Of a stretch of 64,000 nt of DNA, positions 56,247-64,000 are shown piece by piece; position 1 is the first letter of the stretch; every line of letters starts with the position of its first letter. Below the pieces are notes generated by a model, which made no database searches, had not been told where the DNA came from, and worked only from the letters and a program-made list of their open reading frames with translations. A program made the position numbers and the translations under genes. Origin of the DNA: Oceanospirillum sanctuarii (lineage in GTDB: Bacteria > Pseudomonadota > Gammaproteobacteria > Pseudomonadales > Halomonadaceae). The stretch is from contig NZ_MTBA01000003.1 in NCBI RefSeq assembly GCF_002150805.1, forward strand, positions 124,001-188,000. The letters are read 5' to 3'.

Positions 56247-58541
56247 TTACTGAACTTTCTTCGGTGTTTTCAGGCTCATCACAGGCTGCAGCAGAGCACC
56301 CAGCCCCAGCTCGCCCATCATCTCAGCCAGCCGGGCAATCACTTCTTCTGACGTTCCCAACTGCAGAACCTGATCCAGCAGTGTTTCAGCATCTGCTTTT
56401 CGCAGCTGACGAATTGCCGACTTCACCCGGGGCAGGTTCACGGCGTTCATCGACAGTGCGTCATAGCCCATCGCCATCAGCAGCACAGCGCCACGGGGGT
56501 CACCCGCTAACTCACCACAAAGGCTCAGGCGACACTCGTGCCCACGACAGGACTGAGCAATGGTATTCAGCGCATTCAGAACCGCCGGATGGAAACTGCT
56601 GTAGAGATCTGCAACGCGAGGGTTGTTGCGGTCAACCGCCAGCAGGTACTGAGTCAGGTCGTTACTGCCCACCGACAGGAAATCCACCAGCTGTGCAATT
56701 CGGGATACCTGATAGATAGTACCCGGAACCTCGATCATAACGCCGATATCCGGGCGTTTCAGATCCAGCCCCTCTTCACACAACTCGGTAAAGGCACGCT
56801 CAATCAGCGAGATAGATTCCGTTACCTCAGGAAGGTTAGACACCATCGGCAGCATAATCTGGAGGTTATTCAGACCTTCACTGGCGCGCAACATCGCCCG
56901 CACCTGAACCAGAAACACTTCCGGATGATCCAGGGTGACACGAATACCGCGCCAGCCAAGAAACGGGTTAGCTTCGTTAATCGGGAAATAAGGCAGAGCT
57001 TTATCCCCACCAATATCCAACGTACGCATGGTCACCGGTTGTGGATAAAATGCTTTCAGCTGCTCACGGTAAACCTGTTGCTGCTCACCTTCCGACGGGA
57101 AGCGCTCACTGACCATGAAAGGCACTTCGGTACGAAAAAGCCCCACACCTTCGGCACCATGATTCAGTGAGTGTGTAATATCCTGAGCCAGACCTGTGTT
57201 CACCAGCAGCGGCATCTTAAAGCCGTCCAGAGTGACGCTCGGCAGACCCGCCAGATCTTCCAGTCCCTTCTGCAGCTTCTGTTCCGCCCGCATCAGGTTG
57301 CCGTACTGAATCAGCAGCTCATCACTGGGGTTGTTAAACACCACCCCCTGATAGCCATCCACAATCAGCTTCTGGCCGTTTAACAGACCCAAAGGCAGAT
57401 CAATAGTCCCCATCACCGCAGGAATACCCATCGCCCGGGCCAGAATCGCAACGTGAGAGTTACTGGAGCCCTGAACAGAGACCAGCCCTGCCAGCTTCTC
57501 CTTCGGAATTTCACCCAGCATAGCTGGAGTGACCTCCTCACTGACCAGAATCGCTTTTTCAGGATATTCGATCTCGTCCTGCTCAATCTTCTGCAGATAA
57601 GCCAGCACGCGACGGCCCAGATCACGGATATCGGTAGCACGCTCTTTCAGGTAATCATCCTGAGAGAGTTCAAAGAAACGGGCATGACGGGTAACCACCT
57701 GACACAGAGCCCCCTGTGCCCAGTTACCCTCACCAATCTTGTTGATCACTTCCTGTCCCAGCGCGCTGTCATCTAACATACGCTGATAGGCTTCAAACAG
57801 GGCGCGCTCTTCCTCACTCAGACGCTGAGCAAGACGGCGGTTAACTTCGTGGATATCGTTACGAACAGCGGTCAGCGCTTCGCGGAACTGCTCGATCTCA
57901 GCATCCGGATCTTCCGGCACCCGATCCGGTACCGTATCCAGATTCGCCATCGGCAGAATCACCACCGCAGATCCCATAGCAATACCAGAGGTTCCGGCAA
58001 CGCCTTTAAAGCAACTGCCGTGAATACTGTTTTGGGCAAGACCTGAAAGACTGGATGAGCCCGTGGCAAGAGAGTGCGCCAGAAGACCGGCCAGCTGGGC
58101 AGAAACTGTCACCAGAAAGGCTTCTTCACCCTCATCAAAGCGACGTTTTTCCTGCTGCTGAACCACGATAACGCCGAGAATACGGCGCTGATGGATGATA
58201 GGAACACCGAGGAAGCTGTGAAAACGCTCCTCACCGGTTTCGGCAAAATAGACATAGTTCGGATGCTGAGTGGCATCATCAAGGTTAACGGGTTCTTCCC
58301 GCTCACCGACATAACCTACCAGACCCTGACCGGCGTCGAGGGAAACCTGCTTAATGGATTCCTTCTTCAGACCCATGGTATCCATCAGGACGTAACGCTG
58401 CTGTTCCTGATCAAGCAGATAGACCGAACACACATCCGTCTTCATCGCCCGGCGAACCCTGCGCACAATAATCGAAAGCGTCTCGTCCAGAGTCCTGGCC
58501 GAGTTCACTTCCTGAACGATGCGCTGCAAGGTCTTGAGCAT
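56247..58541 (-). CDS. ptsP: Nitrogen PTS enzyme I (phosphoenolpyruvate-protein phosphotransferase)
   Basis: This is the first protein of the nitrogen-related PTS; it passes phosphate from PEP to NPr. An N-terminal GAF domain (about 1-160) senses metabolites. The enzyme-I part shows the phosphorylated His in GSSNSHVAILARAMGIPAVMG, the PEP-binding LFRTEVPFM, and the active Cys in LCGELAGDP. It has 764 residues, close to E. coli PtsP (748). The ATG at 58541 is preceded by GAGGG; the frame opens with GTG two codons earlier. It follows rppH on the same strand, as in E. coli. Confidence 0.95.
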   Translation of the reverse strand: MLKTLQRIVQEVNSARTLDETLSIIVRRVRRAMKTDVCSVYLLDQEQQRYVLMDTMGLKKESIKQVSLDAGQGLVGYVGEREEPVNLDDATQHPNYVYFAETGEERFHSFLGVPIIHQRRILGVIVVQQQEKRRFDEGEEAFLVTVSAQLAGLLAHSLATGSSSLSGLAQNSIHGSCFKGVAGTSGIAMGSAVVILPMANLDTVPDRVPEDPDAEIEQFREALTAVRNDIHEVNRRLAQRLSEEERALFEAYQRMLDDSALGQEVINKIGEGNWAQGALCQVVTRHARFFELSQDDYLKERATDIRDLGRRVLAYLQKIEQDEIEYPEKAILVSEEVTPAMLGEIPKEKLAGLVSVQGSSNSHVAILARAMGIPAVMGTIDLPLGLLNGQKLIVDGYQGVVFNNPSDELLIQYGNLMRAEQKLQKGLEDLAGLPSVTLDGFKMPLLVNTGLAQDITHSLNHGAEGVGLFRTEVPFMVSERFPSEGEQQQVYREQLKAFYPQPVTMRTLDIGGDKALPYFPINEANPFLGWRGIRVTLDHPEVFLVQVRAMLRASEGLNNLQIMLPMVSNLPEVTESISLIERAFTELCEEGLDLKRPDIGVMIEVPGTIYQVSRIAQLVDFLSVGSNDLTQYLLAVDRNNPRVADLYSSFHPAVLNALNTIAQSCRGHECRLSLCGELAGDPRGAVLLMAMGYDALSMNAVNLPRVKSAIRQLRKADAETLLDQVLQLGTSEEVIARLAEMMGELGLGALLQPVMSLKTPKKVQ

Positions 58542-58672
58542 AATCACCCTCGTTTCTTAAGAGGTGTCAGACGGAGTCGTAATCCTGACGTTGTTGATTG
58601 ATCCGTTGTCGATCTGAGATCGTCGATCTAAGGTTCTCGGATCGAACTTCCCGGATCTATAGTTTCTTGAGT

Positions 58673-59164
58673 CTATAAAGTCTTAAACAGATTCCTGTTG
58701 TATCGATGGGACAGCTCTTTCAGCGCCTTGCGGTACACTTCCCGCTTGAAGGGCACAACCTGTCCCAGTGGGTACCAGTAACTCACCCAGCGCCAACGGT
58801 CGAATTCCGGCGACGGCGAATGGTCAACACAGATACTTTTCTCGCCGCAGCGTAACTGCAGCAAAAACCACTTTTGTTTCTGGCCGATACACAGCGGTTT
58901 GCTGTGACGGCGAATCATTTTTCGCGGCAAACGATAGCGTAACCAGCCCCGGGTGCAGCCCAACACATGGACATCATCAGCACCCAGGCCGATCTCTTCT
59001 TTTAACTCGCGATAAAGGGCCTGCTCCGGTGTTTCGTGTTCTTTAATACCACCTTGCGGAAACTGCCATGCGTCTTGACCCACACGGCGCGCCCACAGCA
59101 GCTGCCCATACTGGTTCGTCAAGATTATACCGACATTGGGCCGGTAACCATCAGCATCAATCAC
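58673..59164 (-). CDS. rppH: RNA pyrophosphohydrolase
   Basis: This Nudix hydrolase removes pyrophosphate from the 5' end of mRNA and so starts RNase E-dependent decay. The Nudix box is complete: [23 protein letters not shown]. It has 163 residues. I chose the GTG at 59164 because [12 protein letters not shown] matches the universal family start and AAGGTG lies six bases before it; the GTG at 59173 is three codons earlier. It is upstream of ptsP on the same strand and divergent from the HAD phosphatase gene. Confidence 0.95.
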   Translation of the reverse strand: MIDADGYRPNVGIILTNQYGQLLWARRVGQDAWQFPQGGIKEHETPEQALYRELKEEIGLGADDVHVLGCTRGWLRYRLPRKMIRRHSKPLCIGQKQKWFLLQLRCGEKSICVDHSPSPEFDRWRWVSYWYPLGQVVPFKREVYRKALKELSHRYNRNLFKTL

Positions 59165-59370
59165 GCAGATCACCTTGTATTTATATTAGCGCTATTGTTT
59201 CACAAAGCACCTGAGTTCTTCAATCAGACAACAGTTCTGCTGCTTTGGCAAATCAATCCTGTCAGAACAATCCTTTACAAGCTTTCGGGCTCTGGGATAA
59301 TCGAGCTTTTCATCGATTATCCGGCTCCTTCCTCCGCGAAAGCCGCCCTATGCAGACTGGAGAACCTAAC

Positions 59371-60024
59371 GTGAATCTGGCTATTTTTGACCTCGACAAC
59401 ACCCTTATCGCCGGAGACAGTGATCATGCCTGGGGCGAGTTTCTGACCGAGAAAGGCATTGTTGACGCCAAACTCTATAAAGAAGCCAATGACCGCTTCT
59501 ACGAGCAGTACCAGAGCGGCACCATGGATATCATGGAATACCTGAATTTCTCACTGGCACCGCTGGCCGAGCATGAGCCGGAACAGCTGCACCAGTGGCA
59601 CAACCAGTTTATGCAGGAAAAGATCGAGCCGATTCTGCTGGATAAAGCCTTCGCTAAACTGGACTGGCACCGCGAACAGGGTGACTACATTCTGATCATC
59701 ACCGCCACCAACCGCTTTATCACAGAGCCGATCGCTGAGCGCTTAGGTGTACACGAACTGATCGCCATTGAGCCGGAACAGATTGACGGCCGTTACACTG
59801 GTAAGGTCGCCGGTATCCCAAGCTTTAAAGAAGGCAAGGTGATCCGCCTGAACAACTGGCTGGAAGATAAGTCCTTTGATCTGGCGGAAACCTGGTTTTA
59901 CAGCGACTCCCACAACGACCTGCCTCTGCTACGCTTAGTAGGCAAACCGGTAGCCGTTGATCCTGACGAGAGTCTGCTGGCCGAGGCGCAGCAAAAAGGC
60001 TGGCCTGTTGAGTCCTTCCGCTAA
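59371..60024 (+). CDS. HAD-IB family phosphatase (TIGR01490, SerB-like)
   Basis: This 217-residue HAD hydrolase has the nucleophile motif FDLDNTL (Asp7, Asp9), motif II in IITATNRF and motif IV in YSDSHNDLPLL. It is related to phosphoserine phosphatases; the substrate is unknown. The start is a GTG at 59371 (VNLAIFDLDNTL), with GGAG eight bases before it; the longer open frame (from 59245) has no similarity upstream. In several gammaproteobacteria this family lies next to rppH. A terminator follows. Confidence 0.9.
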   Translation: MNLAIFDLDNTLIAGDSDHAWGEFLTEKGIVDAKLYKEANDRFYEQYQSGTMDIMEYLNFSLAPLAEHEPEQLHQWHNQFMQEKIEPILLDKAFAKLDWHREQGDYILIITATNRFITEPIAERLGVHELIAIEPEQIDGRYTGKVAGIPSFKEGKVIRLNNWLEDKSFDLAETWFYSDSHNDLPLLRLVGKPVAVDPDESLLAEAQQKGWPVESFR

Positions 60025-60063
60025 GCCCGGAACCTCAGGCTCAATACAGCCTGAAACCTCCAT

Positions 60064-60095
60064 AAAAAGCGCCTTAAGCAGGGCGCTTTTTTTTT
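60064..60095 (+). terminator. Terminator of the HAD-phosphatase gene
   Basis: AGCGCC pairs with GGCGCT around a short loop, followed by nine T residues. Confidence 0.82.
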
Positions 60096-60156
60096 GCCCG
60101 CTTTTAAGACACAATCTAAACACACCCATAAAATAAATCTTACAGGCGGTGGCGTT

Positions 60157-61284
60157 ATGAAAATCAGGCAGCAGATCTTCGAAAACGGTCGCTGGACAAC
60201 TCTTTCTGACGACGGTGTCAGCCAACCTCAGCTGGTACTCTACTTCGCCGCCCCCGAGATCTGCCGCAGCCAATCACCTTATCAGCAACTTCAGCAACAA
60301 TTTCCCAATGCTCATATCGCAGGTTTGAGCACTGGCGGCGAAATTCTCGCCGATGAAGTTTTTGATGACTCCCTCGCGGCAACAGCCATTGAGCTGGAAC
60401 ACTCCCGAATAGAAACCGCCTCCGTTCATCTGACCGAAGAGCTCAGCTCATCTGCTGCAGGCCATGACCTGGTGCAACAACTGCCTCAAGAGGGGCTACG
60501 CCTGGTCTGGTTACTGAGCGACGGTCTTAAGGTGAACGGCAGCGAGCTGATCAGAGGCTGTCGGGAAGTCTTGCCTGAAGAGATCATGATCACCGGCGGA
60601 CTTGCCGGAGATGGCCCGGATTTCACCACCACCTACACCGGCTGCAATGCCGAGCCAACAAGCGGTCAGCTGGTTGCCATAGGGTTTTATGGCGAGCGCC
60701 TGCAGGTCAGTAGCAGTAGTTTTGGTGGCTGGGATCGCTTTGGCCCGCTGCGCACCGTAACCCGCTCGGAAGACAATGTGCTGTATGAGCTGGATGGCCA
60801 ACCGGCACTGGATCTGTACAAGCATTATCTGGGAGACGAAGCTCAGAACCTGCCCGGCAGCGGCCTGTTATTCCCGCTTTCGATACGTCCGCCCCATCAG
60901 GATGAAGGTGCCGTTGTGCGCACCATTCTCGCGGTGGATGAAAGCAACAACAGCCTGACCTTCGCCGGTAATGTACCGGAGGGTTACAGCGCTCAGCTGA
61001 TGCGGGGCAACTTTGATCGTCTGATTGAAGGCGCGGCCAATGCGGCCGAACACCTGCAGCATCAGCAAGGTCGTGGACTGGCACTTCTGGTCAGCTGTAT
61101 CGGCCGCAAGTTGCTGATGGGCCAACGTATCAACGATGAGGTTGAAGTGGTTGCCGATATTCTGGGGCAGGATATCGCCCTGACCGGTTTTTATTCCTAT
61201 GGAGAGATCGCCCCGGATGGCTATACAGGTCAGTGCGAACTGCACAATCAGACCATGACCATCACTCTGCTGCAGGAGCACTAA
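60157..61284 (+). CDS. FIST-domain sensory protein
   Basis: This 375-residue soluble protein has the FIST_N (about 30-225) and FIST_C (about 230-365) domains, predicted small-ligand (perhaps amino acid) sensors. Visible signatures are AHIAGLSTGGEI, the GGLAGDG motif near residue 148, and GFYSYGEIAPDG close to the C-terminus. The start ATG at 60157 has AGGCGG nearby; the frame opens earlier at 60094 but without similarity. Only one base separates its stop from the next gene's start, so it is co-translated with the hybrid kinase. FIST proteins elsewhere (NosP) bind NO through haem with such kinases. Confidence 0.9.
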   Translation: MKIRQQIFENGRWTTLSDDGVSQPQLVLYFAAPEICRSQSPYQQLQQQFPNAHIAGLSTGGEILADEVFDDSLAATAIELEHSRIETASVHLTEELSSSAAGHDLVQQLPQEGLRLVWLLSDGLKVNGSELIRGCREVLPEEIMITGGLAGDGPDFTTTYTGCNAEPTSGQLVAIGFYGERLQVSSSSFGGWDRFGPLRTVTRSEDNVLYELDGQPALDLYKHYLGDEAQNLPGSGLLFPLSIRPPHQDEGAVVRTILAVDESNNSLTFAGNVPEGYSAQLMRGNFDRLIEGAANAAEHLQHQQGRGLALLVSCIGRKLLMGQRINDEVEVVADILGQDIALTGFYSYGEIAPDGYTGQCELHNQTMTITLLQEH

Positions 61285-61285
61285 G

Positions 61286-63847
61286 ATGCACAAACTTCTG
61301 CAGCGTCAGCTGGCAAAAGCCAGACGAAGATCGGGCACTGATCAGCCGGATATGGATTATCTGCTGCAGCTGATCAGTGACAGCTACGATGAGGCTGATA
61401 AAGAGCACCGACTGGCAGATCGCGCCGCCAAGCTGATGGAAGAAGAGCTGGTCACCCTGCACCGGCAACATATCGATCAGGCCCGGCAGTACTTCGAAAC
61501 CGTACTCAGCCGGGTAGGTGATGGAGTGCTCTTTCTCGACAGCCGACAACGGATTCAAAACGGAAATAAACAGGCCGAGATACTGCTGGATCAGCCACTG
61601 GAACTGTTGCAGCAACACCCTCTTGATGAACTCTTCGATCAGGCTCCCAACGCTGACCAGCGCCAGCTGGAAACCCGAATAGCCCATAATCAAAGCCCTG
61701 TCGAGCTGGTGCTCAGCCAACTCACCCACGATGGCCGCCAGGAGTCCCTGCTGATTATCCGTGATATCAGTGAGCGGGTTGCGGCACAGGACAAGTTACG
61801 TCAGAGCAAATCCATGTTCCGGGATTTTGCCGAATCCTCCTCGGACTGGTTCTGGGAAACCGATGCAAAACACAGGGTCATCTCCCTGACCGGTTTTACC
61901 CCGGTACTGAAACGGATCGATCAGGAGAGCATGATCGGCCGCAGCCGTATGGAGCTGATGAAAAACGCACCGTCCGAGGTCTTTGAACAGCATATTGATG
62001 ATCTGAACGCTCACCGGCCATTCAGAGATCTGGAGTATGAGCTGGAAGGCAACGATAGCCCTGTTCTGGTTTCTGTCAGCGGCAAGCCCCGCTTTGATGC
62101 TGAAGGCAATTTTATTGGCTATCGCGGCACTGCCAGAGACATCACCGAACTGCGTAAAACCGATGAGTATCTGGAGCAGATCGAGAACCGCCTGCGCACC
62201 GCCATCGGCAGTATTAACGAAGGTATCGCCCTGTTTGATAAAGACGATCAGCTGGTGCTGTTCAACGAGCGCACCAAAGAGCTTTATCCACAAATGGCGG
62301 ATAAGATTGAACTCGGCGTTACCTACCCGGAACTGGCTCACACGCTGGTGGAGCGTAACGCTCTGGTATTACCGGTCGACAAAGATGTCTGGCTTCAGTA
62401 TCAGATCAATAAAGAGACCCGCTATACGGTACGGATCAACACCGCAGAAACCACCGATGGTCGCTTTATACAGGCACTGGAATACCCTACCCCTGAAGGT
62501 GGCACCGTAGGCATCTACAGCGATGTGACCGACACCCAGAAACTGCAGGAGCAACTACGTACCGAGAAAGAACGGGCTGAGTTTGCCAATCAGGCCAAGT
62601 CTGAGTTTCTGGCTAATATGAGCCACGAGATCCGCACACCGATGAACGCCATTATCGGCCTCAGTCATCTGGCTCTGCTGTCCACCGAGCTGACACCGGA
62701 ACAGACCGAATATCTGGATAAGATTCACTACTCCTCGAAGCAGCTGCTGGGCATACTGAACGACATTCTCGATTTCTCCAAAATTGAAGCGGGCAAGCTA
62801 TCCATCGAACCGCAGCATTTTGAGCTGTCAGACCTGATAGCCCACACCGATACCCTGCTGAAACCTCTGCTGGACGGTCGTCCTATTGAGCATCAGTGGC
62901 AGGTCACGCCCAATACCCCTGCAGAGTTCTTTGGTGACCTGATGCGCATCAATCAGGTGCTGGCCAACCTGAGCAGTAATGCCGCCAAGTTTACCGAACA
63001 GGGGCAGATAAAAATCAGTATCTCCTGCCGTCCGGCGTCTCCGGAATCTGATGATGCTGAACATCAGTCTCAGCGACCGCCCTATCCGAACGCCAGAGGG
63101 GTTGAGCTGATTATCGCTGTGCAGGATACCGGTATCGGCATATCCAAAGAGAAACAAGCCCATCTCTTTACCGCCTTTACGCAGGCCGATGCCTCCATTA
63201 CCCGCCAGTTTGGTGGGACAGGGCTTGGCCTTGCCATCAGTAAACAGCTGTGTGAAATGATGCAGGGCGACCTCACCGTTTCCAGTGAAGCCGCTCAGGG
63301 CAGCTGCTTTACGGCAACGCTTAAACTCTGGTCGTTAAGTGATCAGGTCTATAAAACAGCCATTCAGAGCGTTTCCCATCCTAATTCCATCAACGGAAAT
63401 GGGCTGATGCCAAAAACTGAACTGAACCAGCCTTCAGGCCAACCGGAATCAGCTCCGGCCATGAAAGAAACTCAGCGCGAAGCCCAGGTGTTACTGGTTG
63501 AAGATAACAGTATCAATCAGATGGTTGCCGGGCGTTTTCTGGACAAGATCGGCATCTCATTTGAGCTGGCGGAAAATGGTGAGCAGGCGCTGGAGAAGAT
63601 CAGACATAACCACTATCAACTGGTTTTGATGGATCTGCAGATGCCGGTAATGGATGGTCTGACGGCAACCCATAAAGTCCGTGAAGAACTGGGCATGATA
63701 GATCTGCCGATTATCGCCATGACCGCCAACGCCATGCAGGGCGATAAGGAGCGCTGTCTGGAAGCCGGTATGTCGGATTACCTCTCCAAACCGATCGACT
63801 TTATGGCCTTAAAAGAGAAGCTGGAACGCTGGCTGTCCGATAGCTGA
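61286..63847 (+). CDS. Hybrid sensor histidine kinase (PAS-HisKA-HATPase-REC), soluble
   Basis: This 853-residue two-component protein lacks transmembrane segments, so it should sense a cytoplasmic signal. An N-terminal coiled coil (about 1-65) is followed by three PAS-like domains (about 70-175, 175-290, 300-425). HisKA follows with the phosphorylated His in FLANMSHEIRTPMNAI, then HATPase with GQ/GTGLGLAISKQL, and a C-terminal receiver with VEDNSINQMV, LMDLQMPVMDG and LSKPID. The phosphorelay would normally continue to an Hpt protein, none of which is visible in this window. It is coupled to the FIST gene. Confidence 0.93.
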   Translation: MHKLLQRQLAKARRRSGTDQPDMDYLLQLISDSYDEADKEHRLADRAAKLMEEELVTLHRQHIDQARQYFETVLSRVGDGVLFLDSRQRIQNGNKQAEILLDQPLELLQQHPLDELFDQAPNADQRQLETRIAHNQSPVELVLSQLTHDGRQESLLIIRDISERVAAQDKLRQSKSMFRDFAESSSDWFWETDAKHRVISLTGFTPVLKRIDQESMIGRSRMELMKNAPSEVFEQHIDDLNAHRPFRDLEYELEGNDSPVLVSVSGKPRFDAEGNFIGYRGTARDITELRKTDEYLEQIENRLRTAIGSINEGIALFDKDDQLVLFNERTKELYPQMADKIELGVTYPELAHTLVERNALVLPVDKDVWLQYQINKETRYTVRINTAETTDGRFIQALEYPTPEGGTVGIYSDVTDTQKLQEQLRTEKERAEFANQAKSEFLANMSHEIRTPMNAIIGLSHLALLSTELTPEQTEYLDKIHYSSKQLLGILNDILDFSKIEAGKLSIEPQHFELSDLIAHTDTLLKPLLDGRPIEHQWQVTPNTPAEFFGDLMRINQVLANLSSNAAKFTEQGQIKISISCRPASPESDDAEHQSQRPPYPNARGVELIIAVQDTGIGISKEKQAHLFTAFTQADASITRQFGGTGLGLAISKQLCEMMQGDLTVSSEAAQGSCFTATLKLWSLSDQVYKTAIQSVSHPNSINGNGLMPKTELNQPSGQPESAPAMKETQREAQVLLVEDNSINQMVAGRFLDKIGISFELAENGEQALEKIRHNHYQLVLMDLQMPVMDGLTATHKVREELGMIDLPIIAMTANAMQGDKERCLEAGMSDYLSKPIDFMALKEKLERWLSDS

Positions 63848-63878
63848 AATTTACATTCCAACCCGACAAAACAGCCAT

Positions 63879-63909
63879 AAAAAAACACCGCCAGCTGGCG
63901 GTGTTTTTT
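63879..63909. terminator. Bidirectional terminator after the hybrid kinase gene
   Basis: The 10-bp perfect palindrome ACACCGCCAG/CTGGCGGTGT has A- and T-runs on either side. Confidence 0.9.
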
Positions 63910-63966
63910 GGTCTTCTGACGCTAAGCCAGACAAGAGATAGATAACGCTCTTGTCCCGCACCGCAC

Positions 63967-64000
63967 TCAGAACTTTGGCAGATTCGCCAGAGACGCTTTG
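63967..64000 (-). CDS. Possible C-terminal end of a gene entering from the right
   Basis: On the minus strand, the last 34 bases read KASLANLPKF followed by TGA at 63969-63967. The symmetrical terminator just beyond it would fit a convergent gene. Ten codons are too few to identify the product. Confidence 0.25.
   Translation of the reverse strand, partial: KASLANLPKF

Noticed and set aside
57042-57050. DnaA-box 9-mer inside ptsP
   Set aside because: It lies within coding sequence, isolated from any other box.

Overview
The window is a stretch of chromosome from a gammaproteobacterium, most likely a marine Oceanospirillaceae-like organism (Amphritea/Neptunomonas/Marinobacterium type). The basis is the gene set (lptFG, pepA-holC-valS, yqiA-parE, ilvD, argA, rppH-ptsP, lgt-thyA-folA), close similarity to Pseudomonas and E. 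coli proteins, GC content around 50 percent, and many signalling genes. Placement below order level is inference. I saw no tRNA, rRNA, CRISPR array, insertion sequence or prophage. Almost all genes are housekeeping or signalling genes, separated by clean intrinsic terminators, many of them shared by convergent gene pairs.

Layout. 1-6.8 kb: the 3' end of a Kef-type K+/H+ antiporter, a ComFB protein, lipid kinase yegS, a DUF3549 protein, a peroxiredoxin-glutaredoxin fusion, a Met-rich small ORF leading into an unrecognised protein, and trxC. 6.8-17.2 kb: the lptF-lptG-RDD operon, divergent from pepA; a membrane diguanylate cyclase sits between pepA and holC-valS. 17.3-26.8 kb: yqiA-parE, a LysE exporter, an AT-rich FRG-domain gene (the best candidate for recent acquisition), ilvD, alanine dehydrogenase and argA.

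26.9-33.4 kb: a phosphate region, with a PiT transporter and its DUF47 partner divergent from a CYTH-CHAD (triphosphatase/polyphosphate-binding) gene across a tandem Pho-box-like array. A voltage-gated K+ channel, an MntA-HepT toxin-antitoxin pair and a DUF3087 protein follow. 33.4-40.7 kb: a sigma-54 activator beside a CoA-transferase that carries a good -24/-12 promoter, an ECF sigma/anti-sigma pair, and a chemoreceptor. 40.8-45.5 kb: a four-gene polar amino acid ABC transporter, a small membrane protein and a CBS protein.

45.6-59.2 kb: a coiled-coil/ProQ fusion, folA, thyA, lgt and a TSUP permease, then a sensor-like protein whose kinase core has decayed, an NRDE protein, an L,D-transpeptidase with an internally duplicated N-terminal module, and ptsP-rppH. 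59.3-64 kb: a HAD-IB phosphatase, then a FIST-domain protein paired with a soluble hybrid histidine kinase, and possibly the last codons of a gene entering from the right.

Themes. Phosphate and polyphosphate genes share one regulatory region. Several c-di-GMP, two-component and chemotaxis proteins are interspersed among core genes. The most unusual proteins are the duplicated L,D-transpeptidase, the receiver protein with a His-less HisKA remnant, the ProQ fusion, and the K+ channel with a C-terminal zinc ribbon.
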